Below are positions 36,787-44,333 of a stretch of 64,000 nucleotides of DNA, one piece after another. This DNA is from PALSA-270 sp963770245. GTDB taxonomy: Bacteria > Acidobacteriota > Terriglobia > Terriglobales > Acidobacteriaceae. The number at the start of each line of letters is the position of its first letter. Position 1 is the first letter of the stretch. The notes beneath the pieces were generated by a model. That model was not told the origin of the DNA. It worked only from the letters and a program-made list of their open reading frames with translations, and did no database searches. The DNA lies in the NCBI GenBank assembly GCA_963770245.1, contig CAVYOX010000001.1:62001-126000 (forward strand), written 5' to 3'. The translations under genes were made by a program, and so were the position numbers.

Positions 36787-38346
36787 ATGAATTTACGATC
36801 ATGGATCCAGCAACATTTCCTGAGCAAACTGACGCGACGTCTGATCCTGCCTTCCCTGGCACTAGCTCTGACGGCTGCGCTCGTAGCCTATGAGTGTGTC
36901 GGGCCAGTCGCCGCCAAAGCCGCGGCCGCCCCGGCCCCGCCTGACGCACCCTTGAGCGCCGACAGTGTGAGTCCCTTGCTCGAGCTCGACCGTGCCATGG
37001 AAGCCCTGGCGGCTCATGTCACTCCGGCGGTTGTGAACGTCACCGTAACCTCGCGCTCCAAACCCGACCCGGCGGCCGAACAGCTGCCCGAGGGCGGGCA
37101 GCAGTTTGGTCCGTTCGGCCGTTTTTTTGGCAATCCGTTTTCTGGCAATCCGATGCAGCCGCAGCAGCCTGAAATCGAGCACGGTCTGGGCAGCGGCGTC
37201 GTAATCTCCCCCGACGGATATATTGTTACCAACAGCCATGTGGTCGACGGTGCCCAGGACATTCGGGTCACGACCAGCGATCGTCGAATCCTAAAAGCCA
37301 AGCTGATTGGATCCGACGCTCTGACCGATCTGGCGGTCATCAAAGTGGATAGCGCGAACCTACCGAGCGTTCCCTGGGGCGATTCGAGCGACGTGCGGCC
37401 CGGAGAAACCGTGCTGGCGTTCGGGAATCCGTTTGGCTTCCGTTTTACCGTGACCCGCGGCATTGTGAGCGCCGTGAATCGGCCCAATCCAGACTCGAGC
37501 GATCGGCGCAAACCAGGTGAGTTCATCCAGACCGACGCCGCCATTAACCCGGGCAATTCCGGCGGACCGTTGGTGGATGCCCGCGGGCAAGTCATCGGAA
37601 TCAACACCTTTCTGGTTTCACCCTCGGGCAGCTTCTCGGGAATGGGATTTGCGATTCCGGTGAAAATCGCAAAGCCCACGGTCGAGAACCTCATTCGCTA
37701 TGGCAAAGTGAATCACGGCTACATCGGAATCGGAATCAACGACGTGACGCCCGAGAATTCGAGCTTCTTCCACCTGACCAATAACAGCGGGGCGGTGGTG
37801 AGCCAGGTCGAGCCGGATTCTCCCGGAGCCAAGGCGGGCTTGCGGATCGGCGATGTGATCACTGAAATCGATCGCCAGAAAGTCAACGACGCAGGCGAGC
37901 TCCAGGTCGCAGTCGGAGAGAAACCGCCGGGAACAAAAATCGTCCTCGGCGTGCTGCGGGACGGGAAAGAAACGTCGGTCTCGGTCACGCTCGAAGACAT
38001 GAATCATACGAGTGAGGCGAGCGCCACCGCCGGCGAAAATCATGGCAAGGCGCGCTGGGGCCTCGGTCTCGAGGATCTGACTCCCGATCTTCGCCAGCAG
38101 CTCCAAGCCCCGACCGAGATTCATGGGGCACTCATCGAGAATATCCAGCCGGGAAGTTCCGCCGATAACGCGGGACTCGCGCGCGGGGATGTCATTCTCG
38201 AAGTCAATCGGCACTCGGTAAGATCCGCGGCCGACGTACAGCAGGCGTTGCAGGATGTACCCAAAGGGCACGATGCTCTCGTGCTCGTTTGGTCGAGCGG
38301 AGGAAATAGTTTCCGCGTCCTGCATTCCCCAGAAGGCGCTTCCTAG
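36787..38346 (+). CDS. degP: HtrA/DegP-family periplasmic serine protease
   Basis: 519 residues from ATG 36787; the ATGs at 36772 and 36778 are alternatives. One N-terminal helix (ILPSLALALTAALVAYEC) anchors or exports it. The trypsin-like domain has the catalytic triad: His in TNSHVVDGA, Asp in SDALTDLAVIK and Ser in INPGNSGGPLVD. Two PDZ domains follow (GYIGIGINDVTPEN... and LGLEDLTPDLRQQ... blocks). It degrades misfolded envelope proteins. The blaI-type operator in front suggests it is induced with blaI-blaR. A strong terminator follows. Confidence 0.96.
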   Translation: MNLRSWIQQHFLSKLTRRLILPSLALALTAALVAYECVGPVAAKAAAAPAPPDAPLSADSVSPLLELDRAMEALAAHVTPAVVNVTVTSRSKPDPAAEQLPEGGQQFGPFGRFFGNPFSGNPMQPQQPEIEHGLGSGVVISPDGYIVTNSHVVDGAQDIRVTTSDRRILKAKLIGSDALTDLAVIKVDSANLPSVPWGDSSDVRPGETVLAFGNPFGFRFTVTRGIVSAVNRPNPDSSDRRKPGEFIQTDAAINPGNSGGPLVDARGQVIGINTFLVSPSGSFSGMGFAIPVKIAKPTVENLIRYGKVNHGYIGIGINDVTPENSSFFHLTNNSGAVVSQVEPDSPGAKAGLRIGDVITEIDRQKVNDAGELQVAVGEKPPGTKIVLGVLRDGKETSVSVTLEDMNHTSEASATAGENHGKARWGLGLEDLTPDLRQQLQAPTEIHGALIENIQPGSSADNAGLARGDVILEVNRHSVRSAADVQQALQDVPKGHDALVLVWSSGGNSFRVLHSPEGAS

Positions 38347-38353
38347 CGCTGCC

Positions 38354-38402
38354 CGCCGCACCCTGAAATCTCTCGGAGGCCAGGGTGCGGCGCGTTTTTT
38401 TT
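38354..38402 (+). terminator. Rho-independent terminator of htrA
   Basis: CGCCGCACCCTG (38354-38365) pairs with CAGGGTGCGGCG (38381-38392) around a 15-base loop, followed by eight T (38395-38402). Strong stem and T-tract. Confidence 0.93.
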
Positions 38403-39079
38403 CCCGTTGCTTGCGGCTGGGTCCCTGCCCCTGGTTGCTTACGATCGTTGGCCACGGTTCGAGATCCGGATGGGATTGCTTGCCACCTGCCGTCTCGAGC
38501 CTACGGAGTGATTACTCGCCCGGCGAGCGAGACGACTTGACCGCGGCCCCACAAGACGGCAGACTAGCAGCGTGAGGTCGAAACCTGGCGCAATCAAAGT
38601 GCTGATTCTCCTAGTCGGCGTGCTCGCAGTATTTTTGTTCCCCGCGAGTTTGCTGCCAGGCCCATTTTCCGCCCGATGCGGCCCGGCCACTGCCCTGCGC
38701 GCCAACCGAGCCGCGAAGTTGATTCATCTCGGTATGGTCCGGTGCTGGCTCGAGGTTTTCACTTTCTCGGCGACTGGGGCCGATCTTTCATTCTGGAACC
38801 GAAGACTCCGTATCCGGTCGTCGCACCCAGACGATCTCTCGGCAATCGGCTGCCCTCTTCGCTGCTGATGACTCCTCCGCCGCAAGATCCTGGGAAAGCT
38901 GAATATCCGGCCCTGGTTCATTTGAAGCTGGTTCATCTGAAGCCGCTTTAGGGCTGCCGTCGTCCGAGCCGCTCGGAATAGATCCGCAGACAGGATGCGA
39001 GAGAAACCGGAGGAGGCGGGATGCCAAACCGACAGAGGCCAGTCATTCCGCCAGGCGAGAAGCGAGGTCGGGAGATTCT
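38403..39079. other. Intergenic stretch with one doubtful small gene
   Basis: About 680 bases between the htrA terminator and the TPR protein. Only the frame at 38572 has any support (hydrophobic N-terminus). No repeat or RNA gene is seen. Confidence 0.4.
38572..38868 (+). CDS. Possible small exported protein
   Basis: 98 residues from GTG 38572. A signal-like helix (AIKVLILLVGVLAVFLFPAS) is followed by SARCGPATALRANRAAKLI. The second half looks out of frame relative to another frame (FHFLGDWGRSFILEPKTP), so it may be a frameshifted gene. There is no clear ribosome site and no family is recognised. Confidence 0.35.
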   Translation: MRSKPGAIKVLILLVGVLAVFLFPASLLPGPFSARCGPATALRANRAAKLIHLGMVRCWLEVFTFSATGADLSFWNRRLRIRSSHPDDLSAIGCPLRC

Positions 39080-40348
39080 GTGTCGCCGCTAAGTCGAGAG
39101 ATACAACCAGGCGCAGAAGCGATTGCTGCCTCCGGCGGAGACCGGAGTCTTAAGTGGTACGCGACGCGAGAACCATTGATCCTGGTGGTGCTCTCGTTGC
39201 TGGCCGTTGTCTCTTTCTTGGCAGTGACAGGCCTGGCGGGGACCTACCATCGTCAGCAAGCTGCTCTCGGAGAACGTTGGTACCAGAGGGGCCAGGCCGA
39301 TCTCGCAGCCGGCCACGCGGAGTCGGCGGTTACCGCGTTCCACTCCGCCCTGCGATATTCCCGGGACGATTTCGCCTATCAACTGGGTCTCGCTCAAGCA
39401 CTGGCCGCTATGCACCGGCAGGGCGAAGCCCGCGCCTACCTGCTGAGCCTTTGGGAAAGGGAACCGGAAGATGGGACCGTGAGCCTCGAACTGGGCCGCA
39501 TCTTTGCCGAGGAGGGAGCTCTCGAATCAGCTCTCCGTTACTACCACAACGCAATTTATGCAGCCTGGCCCGATCATCCCGACGACCGGCGGCGGGTGGC
39601 GCGACTGGAGCTCATCGATTTCCTGCTCCGGGAAAATGCCAAAACCCAGGCTCAGTCGGAACTGATCGCTCTGGCGGCCAATTTGCCGGAGAATTCGTCC
39701 CTGCACTTGAAAGCCGGCGGTCTGTTCATCGAGGTGCAAGATTATGAACATGCACTGCAGCAATATCGCCAGGCCCTGAAGATGGACAGCCGGAATCCCA
39801 CCGCCCTCGCGGGCGCGGGTCGCGCCGCTTTTGAGCTCGGACGTTACCCCGAGGCCGAGCAATACCTGGGAGGGGCGGTAGCCGAGAATGCCACCGACCG
39901 CGAGAGCGCACAGTTGCGGCAAACGGCATCGCTGGTGCTGCAAATGGACCCCTTCCGTCGGCAAGTTTCGGCCGTGAAACGCACCCGAATGGTGACCGAA
40001 GCGTTTGCCATCGCCGGCGCGCGTCTGAAGTCCTGCTCGGTCGGGATTGAGCCTCGAACGCTTGCAGCAGTGGACCCGGAGGCCGCTGGCATGGCTGCGC
40101 TTGCATCGCGCTGGGATGCTCTCGAGCCGAGCATCAGCGTTCGAGGACTGACCGAGAGTCCAGATCTAGTCGAGGCCGCCATGGACTTGGTTTTCACCAT
40201 CGAGCGCGAGACCCAGGAACGCGAGACCCAGGAACACGAGACCCAGGAACGTCAAAGCAACGAAGGAGCGGCTAGCGCCAACTGTGGACCTCCGACCGCG
40301 AAGGACCAGGCGTTGTTTCTCATTGCCAAGCTGCACGGAGGCAATTGA
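39080..40348 (+). CDS. Membrane-anchored TPR protein
   Basis: 422 residues from GTG 39080. One helix near residue 35-55 (LILVVLSLLAVVSFLAVTGL) is followed by tetratricopeptide-like repeats: GQADLAAGHAESAVTAFHSAL, ALESALRYYHNAIYAAWPD and DYEHALQQYRQALKMDSRN. TPRs bind protein partners and this one probably faces the periplasm. Near the end a Glu/Thr/Gln/Arg-rich five-residue unit is repeated three times (see the repeat at 40207). Its stop overlaps the ClC gene start by four bases, so they are coupled. Confidence 0.75.
   Translation: MSPLSREIQPGAEAIAASGGDRSLKWYATREPLILVVLSLLAVVSFLAVTGLAGTYHRQQAALGERWYQRGQADLAAGHAESAVTAFHSALRYSRDDFAYQLGLAQALAAMHRQGEARAYLLSLWEREPEDGTVSLELGRIFAEEGALESALRYYHNAIYAAWPDHPDDRRRVARLELIDFLLRENAKTQAQSELIALAANLPENSSLHLKAGGLFIEVQDYEHALQQYRQALKMDSRNPTALAGAGRAAFELGRYPEAEQYLGGAVAENATDRESAQLRQTASLVLQMDPFRRQVSAVKRTRMVTEAFAIAGARLKSCSVGIEPRTLAAVDPEAAGMAALASRWDALEPSISVRGLTESPDLVEAAMDLVFTIERETQERETQEHETQERQSNEGAASANCGPPTAKDQALFLIAKLHGGN
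40207..40251 (+). repeat. Three copies of a 15-bp coding repeat
   Basis: CGAGACCCAGGAACG (40207-40221), the same with a final A (40222-40236), and again with a final G (40237-40251), in frame in the TPR gene. It encodes an acidic-basic RETQE-type unit, likely a flexible linker of variable copy number. Confidence 0.9.
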
Positions 40349-42135
40349 ACGTGGAGGTTTCGGCCACGACGCCAGCTGATCAAACCCGCCAGGCGGACGG
40401 AGCACCGCCATCCCGCCGACCCGGTTCGTCTTCGCGGTGGCTGCTGCGCTCGATTTTCCGCGAAGAGCGCTTCTTCCTGGTGCTCTCGGTATTTATCGGC
40501 ATTTTCTCAGGCCTTGCGGTCGTCTGCTTCCGCATTGCCATCGATTCGAGCCGCATCTATCTACTGGGCTCCGGGCCCTCCTCCAGCCTGCGGTTGATCC
40601 TCGCCCCCAGTCTCACTGGCCTGGCGATCGCGATCCTCGTCATTCATTTTTTCCCCCAGGCGCGGGGCAGCGGCGTGAACCAAACCAAAGCCGCGCTGTA
40701 CATCTATAACGGCTATGTTCCTTTTCGCACCGCCATCGGGAAATTCATCACCGCCGCTCTGGCCATTGGGTCGGGACAATCCCTGGGACCGGAAGATCCC
40801 TCCCTGCAGATTGGAGCGGGTTTGGCTTCGGCTCTGGGGCGCCGTTTGCACCTGTCGCGTGACCGCATGCGGCTGATTGCCCCCGTGGGCGCGGCTGCGG
40901 GCCTCGCGGCGGCCTTCAATGCCCCGATTTCCGCGGTGCTGTTTGTCATCGAAGAAGTGATCGGCCGCTGGAGCGCGGGGATTCTCGGTTCGGTGGTGCT
41001 TTCCGCGGTGTCAAGCGTAGTGGTCATGCGATGGTTTCTGGGTTCGGAATCCCTGTTCCGGATTCCTCCCGTCGGACTGGTTCGGCCAGGCGAACTTTTG
41101 GCCTACGCGGTCCTCGGAGTAGCCGGGGGCTTGGCGTCGGTGATATTCGCGAGCGGCATCACCACGCTTCGTCCCCAATTGAAAGCCCTTCCGCGCTGGA
41201 CCCAGTACCTCCAACCGGCGCTGGCCGGCCTGGTCATTGGACTCATCGGAGTCCTCGGAGCTCCCCAGGTGATGGGAGCGGGCTACGAGGTGATGGACCA
41301 GGCAATCCACGGCCAATTCACTTGGCAGTTCCTAGCCATTTTGGCCGGGCTGAAGATCATTGCCACGATTCTGTCATTCGTCAGCGGCACCCCCGGGGGC
41401 ATGTTCGCTCCCACCCTGTTCATCGGCGCCATGCTGGGGGCCGCGGCGGGAGGCGTGGAACACCTCTTGTTCCCCCAGTTAACTGGATCGACCGGGACCT
41501 ACGCCCTGGTGGGCATGGGCGTACTGTTCGCCGGGTTCCTGCGCGCCCCGATGACGTCGGTATTCATGGTGCTTGAAGTCAGCGGGAACTATTCGATTAT
41601 TCTGCCGGTGCTCGTGGCCAACACCTTTGCCTATTTGATTGCCCGGGGACTGCAACCGGCTTCGATCTTCGACGTGCTGACCCGCCAGGACGGACTGTAC
41701 TTGCCGTCCCTCGAAGAACTGCGGGAAGAACACATCTTGCGGGTAGAGGATGCCATGCAGGCGGTCCCGCTGCCCTTGTTGGTCGATGACGAACCGCTCG
41801 AGAAGGCGCTGCGGCAGGTGGAAGACTCAGCTGCCGAAAGTCTGCTGGTCCGGTTGAGTCCGTCTGGATGGAACAGCATTACCAAGCAGCAGATCAGGAC
41901 CATGGTCAGCGAGGGCAAGGGCGCCCTCAGCCTGCGCTCGGTCCTGCCCATTCGCCAGCTTCCCCTTCTGCACCCCGATCATCCGCTCGCTATGGCGCTG
42001 CGCCATATGAAGGAGTGGCCGCTGGTGCCGGTGGTCAGCCGGGCGGATTTTGACAAACTGGAAGGAGTCATCTCGCAGGACAACGTGCTCGAGCGCTACC
42101 AGAGTTCCGAAAGCGAGACCAACGAGATCTCCTGA
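40345..42135 (+). CDS. ClC-type chloride channel/antiporter
   Basis: 596 residues. The ClC selectivity motifs are present: RGSGVNQ, SLGPEDPSLQIGA (carrying the external gating glutamate of GREGP), FNAPISAVLFVIEE and GTPGGMFAPTLFIG. A C-terminal region of about 140 residues (VEDAMQAVPLPLLV... to GVISQDNVLERYQ) looks like a CBS pair. It moves chloride in the inner membrane, with protons if it is an antiporter. It starts at TTG 40345 or GTG 40351, overlapping the TPR gene stop. The TPR protein may be an accessory factor, but that is inference. Confidence 0.93.
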   Translation: MNVEVSATTPADQTRQADGAPPSRRPGSSSRWLLRSIFREERFFLVLSVFIGIFSGLAVVCFRIAIDSSRIYLLGSGPSSSLRLILAPSLTGLAIAILVIHFFPQARGSGVNQTKAALYIYNGYVPFRTAIGKFITAALAIGSGQSLGPEDPSLQIGAGLASALGRRLHLSRDRMRLIAPVGAAAGLAAAFNAPISAVLFVIEEVIGRWSAGILGSVVLSAVSSVVVMRWFLGSESLFRIPPVGLVRPGELLAYAVLGVAGGLASVIFASGITTLRPQLKALPRWTQYLQPALAGLVIGLIGVLGAPQVMGAGYEVMDQAIHGQFTWQFLAILAGLKIIATILSFVSGTPGGMFAPTLFIGAMLGAAAGGVEHLLFPQLTGSTGTYALVGMGVLFAGFLRAPMTSVFMVLEVSGNYSIILPVLVANTFAYLIARGLQPASIFDVLTRQDGLYLPSLEELREEHILRVEDAMQAVPLPLLVDDEPLEKALRQVEDSAAESLLVRLSPSGWNSITKQQIRTMVSEGKGALSLRSVLPIRQLPLLHPDHPLAMALRHMKEWPLVPVVSRADFDKLEGVISQDNVLERYQSSESETNEIS

Positions 42136-42191
42136 AATCGACCGAGCGGCGAAATCGGGAGATCGGCCCCGGGACCAGAGCGCAAAAAAGG

Positions 42192-42220
42192 CAGGACACG
42201 CATTCGGTCTGCGTGTCCTG
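42192..42220 (-). terminator. Rho-independent terminator, minus strand
   Basis: CAGGACACGCA (42192-42202) pairs with TGCGTGTCCTG (42210-42220) around a seven-base loop. On the minus strand six T follow (reverse of 42184-42189), so it ends the transcript of the small gene at 42266. The plus-strand side lacks a T-tract. Confidence 0.85.
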
Positions 42221-42265
42221 CTGATGTTTCTAGGGCTGCGCCAAAAAATTGGGGTACCGGGCTGG

Positions 42266-42658
42266 TTACATCGGGCTCGCGACTTGCGCCTGGCCGGTTG
42301 AGCGCTGCATTTTCGGCGTCTTCACCGATTCCAGATCACGAACTGCATCGAATTCTTTGAAGCCCACCAACCCATCCGTAATCGCCTCCAGGCTGGCATT
42401 GGACTTCTGAAGCACCTCCAACAGGTACTTGCGAGCCACCGGCCGATCTGCAGGATGAACCAGTTTCCACCAGCGCTTCATGGATTCCTGGACATCCCCC
42501 TCGCTCTTGATGTCCTCGACCAGGGCATCAATGAGCTTGTAGACCTTGCTCTTAACAGCCTGATACGAAACTGAAACTTCTTGTCCCATAGGTGTGGCGC
42601 TCTCCATCGGGACTACTAGCAATATACTAGCCAAAAGTAAGTGTAATAGATGCAACAC
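42266..42658 (-). CDS. Small secreted hypothetical protein
   Basis: 130 residues from GTG 42658. The N-terminus has a short signal-like helix (HLLHLLLASILLVVPM). The mature part is helical: KVYKLIDALVEDIKSEG, SMKRWWKLVHPADRPVARK and AITDGLVGFKEFDAVRD. I recognise no family. The start codon has only a weak ribosome site. It has a good terminator downstream, which supports it being a real transcript. Confidence 0.55.
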   Translation of the reverse strand: MLHLLHLLLASILLVVPMESATPMGQEVSVSYQAVKSKVYKLIDALVEDIKSEGDVQESMKRWWKLVHPADRPVARKYLLEVLQKSNASLEAITDGLVGFKEFDAVRDLESVKTPKMQRSTGQAQVASPM

Positions 42659-42796
42659 TTTAACAAGCTATTAATCCCACTTATCAGAGGAATAACCGAT
42701 AGCCCATACGGATTTGCGTAGATAACCGCCCGAACGGTCGGTCGTGTTACAGAAACCGGGGCGTGGGATCGAAGGGGTAAGAAGGGGTTGCGGGCG

Positions 42797-43366
42797 CTAT
42801 TGCTTGAGCAGTTTCTCGACCGAGGTGACCACGTTTTCCGATTCTGGGGTGACGTTCGGCTCGAAGCGCTCGACCACATTGCCATTGCGGTCGACCAGAA
42901 ACTTGGTGAAGTTCCACTTGATGTCGCCGGTATGGGAGGGGTCGGCTTCTTTGGTGAGGTATTGGTAGAGCGGCGTCTGGTCGGCGCCCTTGACGGAGAC
43001 CTTGCCGTAGATGGGGAAGGTCACATTGTACTTGGTGGAGCAAAAGGTCTTGATCTCCTGGTTCGTCCCCGGCTCCTGGCCGCCGAAGTTGTTAGCCGGG
43101 AATCCCAGGATGACAAATCCCTGGTCTTTGTACTTCTCGTACAAGGCCTCGAGTCCGGTGTATTGCGGCGTAAAGCCGCAGCGGCTGGCGACGTTGACCA
43201 GCAGAATGACTTTCCCTTTGAAGTTCGACAGGGGCATGGGCTGGCCATCGATCGAGGGCAGGGTGAATTCATAAATACCGGAACCGGCAAACATCGATGT
43301 CGTTGTCATGAGTACCAACCCCAAGAATAAAAACTGTCGAACGCCGGCACGCCACGCGGTTTTCAT
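42797..43366 (-). CDS. Glutathione-peroxidase-family protein
   Basis: 189 residues from ATG 43366, just after GGGGGAGAG; the longer frame from 43438 is not used. A signal peptide (FLFLGLVLMTTTSMFAG) exports it. Catalytic residues of the family are present: peroxidatic Cys in VNVASRCGFTPQY, Gln-containing GFPANNFGGQEPG and the WNFTKF block. It has Cys and not selenocysteine. It reduces peroxides, more likely with thioredoxin-type donors than with glutathione in this group. Confidence 0.94.
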   Translation of the reverse strand: MKTAWRAGVRQFLFLGLVLMTTTSMFAGSGIYEFTLPSIDGQPMPLSNFKGKVILLVNVASRCGFTPQYTGLEALYEKYKDQGFVILGFPANNFGGQEPGTNQEIKTFCSTKYNVTFPIYGKVSVKGADQTPLYQYLTKEADPSHTGDIKWNFTKFLVDRNGNVVERFEPNVTPESENVVTSVEKLLKQ

Positions 43367-43637
43367 GTTGTCTCTCCCCCGGCTCGCCGAGCAGGCGAAC
43401 GGTTTCGCTAGCATAGCGGAACCCCAGTACGGTAGCAAATGCCGAAGACCACGTGCCGAAGACCACCAGCTTGCGCGAAACCACTCGTGGCGGACTTGCC
43501 GGAGTACAATGTTGCCCCACTTTCAGTCGTGGGTCGGGACCAGAGGTCCCCGAGCACCGTCAGCATCTCGATTGGCCTGGCCGATCGTCGGGTCCAGAAG
43601 TTTTCCAAATACCACGAAAGGTCTTCCGGGAGGCCTC

Positions 43638-44222
43638 ATGAAGCGGCTGTTATCGATTCCTGTTGGGCTGGTCGTAGTGGGTCTGATTTTATGTGGTGCG
43701 GCAGCAGCGCAGGAGCCTCTCCCGCAACCAACCGAGTCGTCCGACCGCATGTTCTTTCCCCGCGACACGCTTTATGGCTACGCGCAGTTTGACCTCGCCC
43801 CTCCCCACAACGAGATCGACCCCAACCTGTGTGCCGCCACGGCGGGAAATTTCGGAGGGGTGAACGCCCCTTGCAGTGAATTCGCCCGTTACATGCTCTC
43901 CGGTCTCCTCGAAGTCCGCCCTTTCGGACGAGGCCTTTTCCGGCGCTTTGAACTCTTTGGAGAACCCAGGTTCTTGTTCGGTAAGAATATCCCGCAGACG
44001 CTCTACACCTGGTCGTTCGACGCCATTGGGATCGAGCATTCCTGGGGCGCCGGAATTTATCTCGGCAAAGGCTTCGAGGTGCGAGTCACGCAGCACTTCT
44101 TGTTCGATCGCCTAGGGGCTCGCAGCTCGAATCTCGGGGCCGCCGATCTCGGTCCGAACGGTCCCTGGGGACGCTACAACACCATCGGAGTCCGAAAAAC
44201 CTTCGGCACGCGAAGGTGGTAA
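43638..44222 (+). CDS. Hypothetical exported, possibly outer-membrane protein
   Basis: 194 residues from ATG 43638 with GGGAGG four bases before it. Signal peptide: LLSIPVGLVVVGLILCGAAAA. The C-terminal half is made of short strands with aromatic ends: FELFGEPRFLFGK, SFDAIGIEHSWGAGIYL and FEVRVTQHFLFDRLG, ending in Trp. This looks like a small beta-barrel. The longer in-frame start at 43308 is Arg-rich and rejected. No family is recognised. Confidence 0.65.
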   Translation: MKRLLSIPVGLVVVGLILCGAAAAQEPLPQPTESSDRMFFPRDTLYGYAQFDLAPPHNEIDPNLCAATAGNFGGVNAPCSEFARYMLSGLLEVRPFGRGLFRRFELFGEPRFLFGKNIPQTLYTWSFDAIGIEHSWGAGIYLGKGFEVRVTQHFLFDRLGARSSNLGAADLGPNGPWGRYNTIGVRKTFGTRRW

Positions 44223-44333
44223 AGCCCGGCCCACGTGGGACTGCGCCGCAGTGCTCGAGGCACGCGCCGCTCGAGCGCCCGCCGGCCGCCGCCGGCTCCC
44301 GCCGTGCTATGCTGAATTTTCGAGCCCAGTCCC

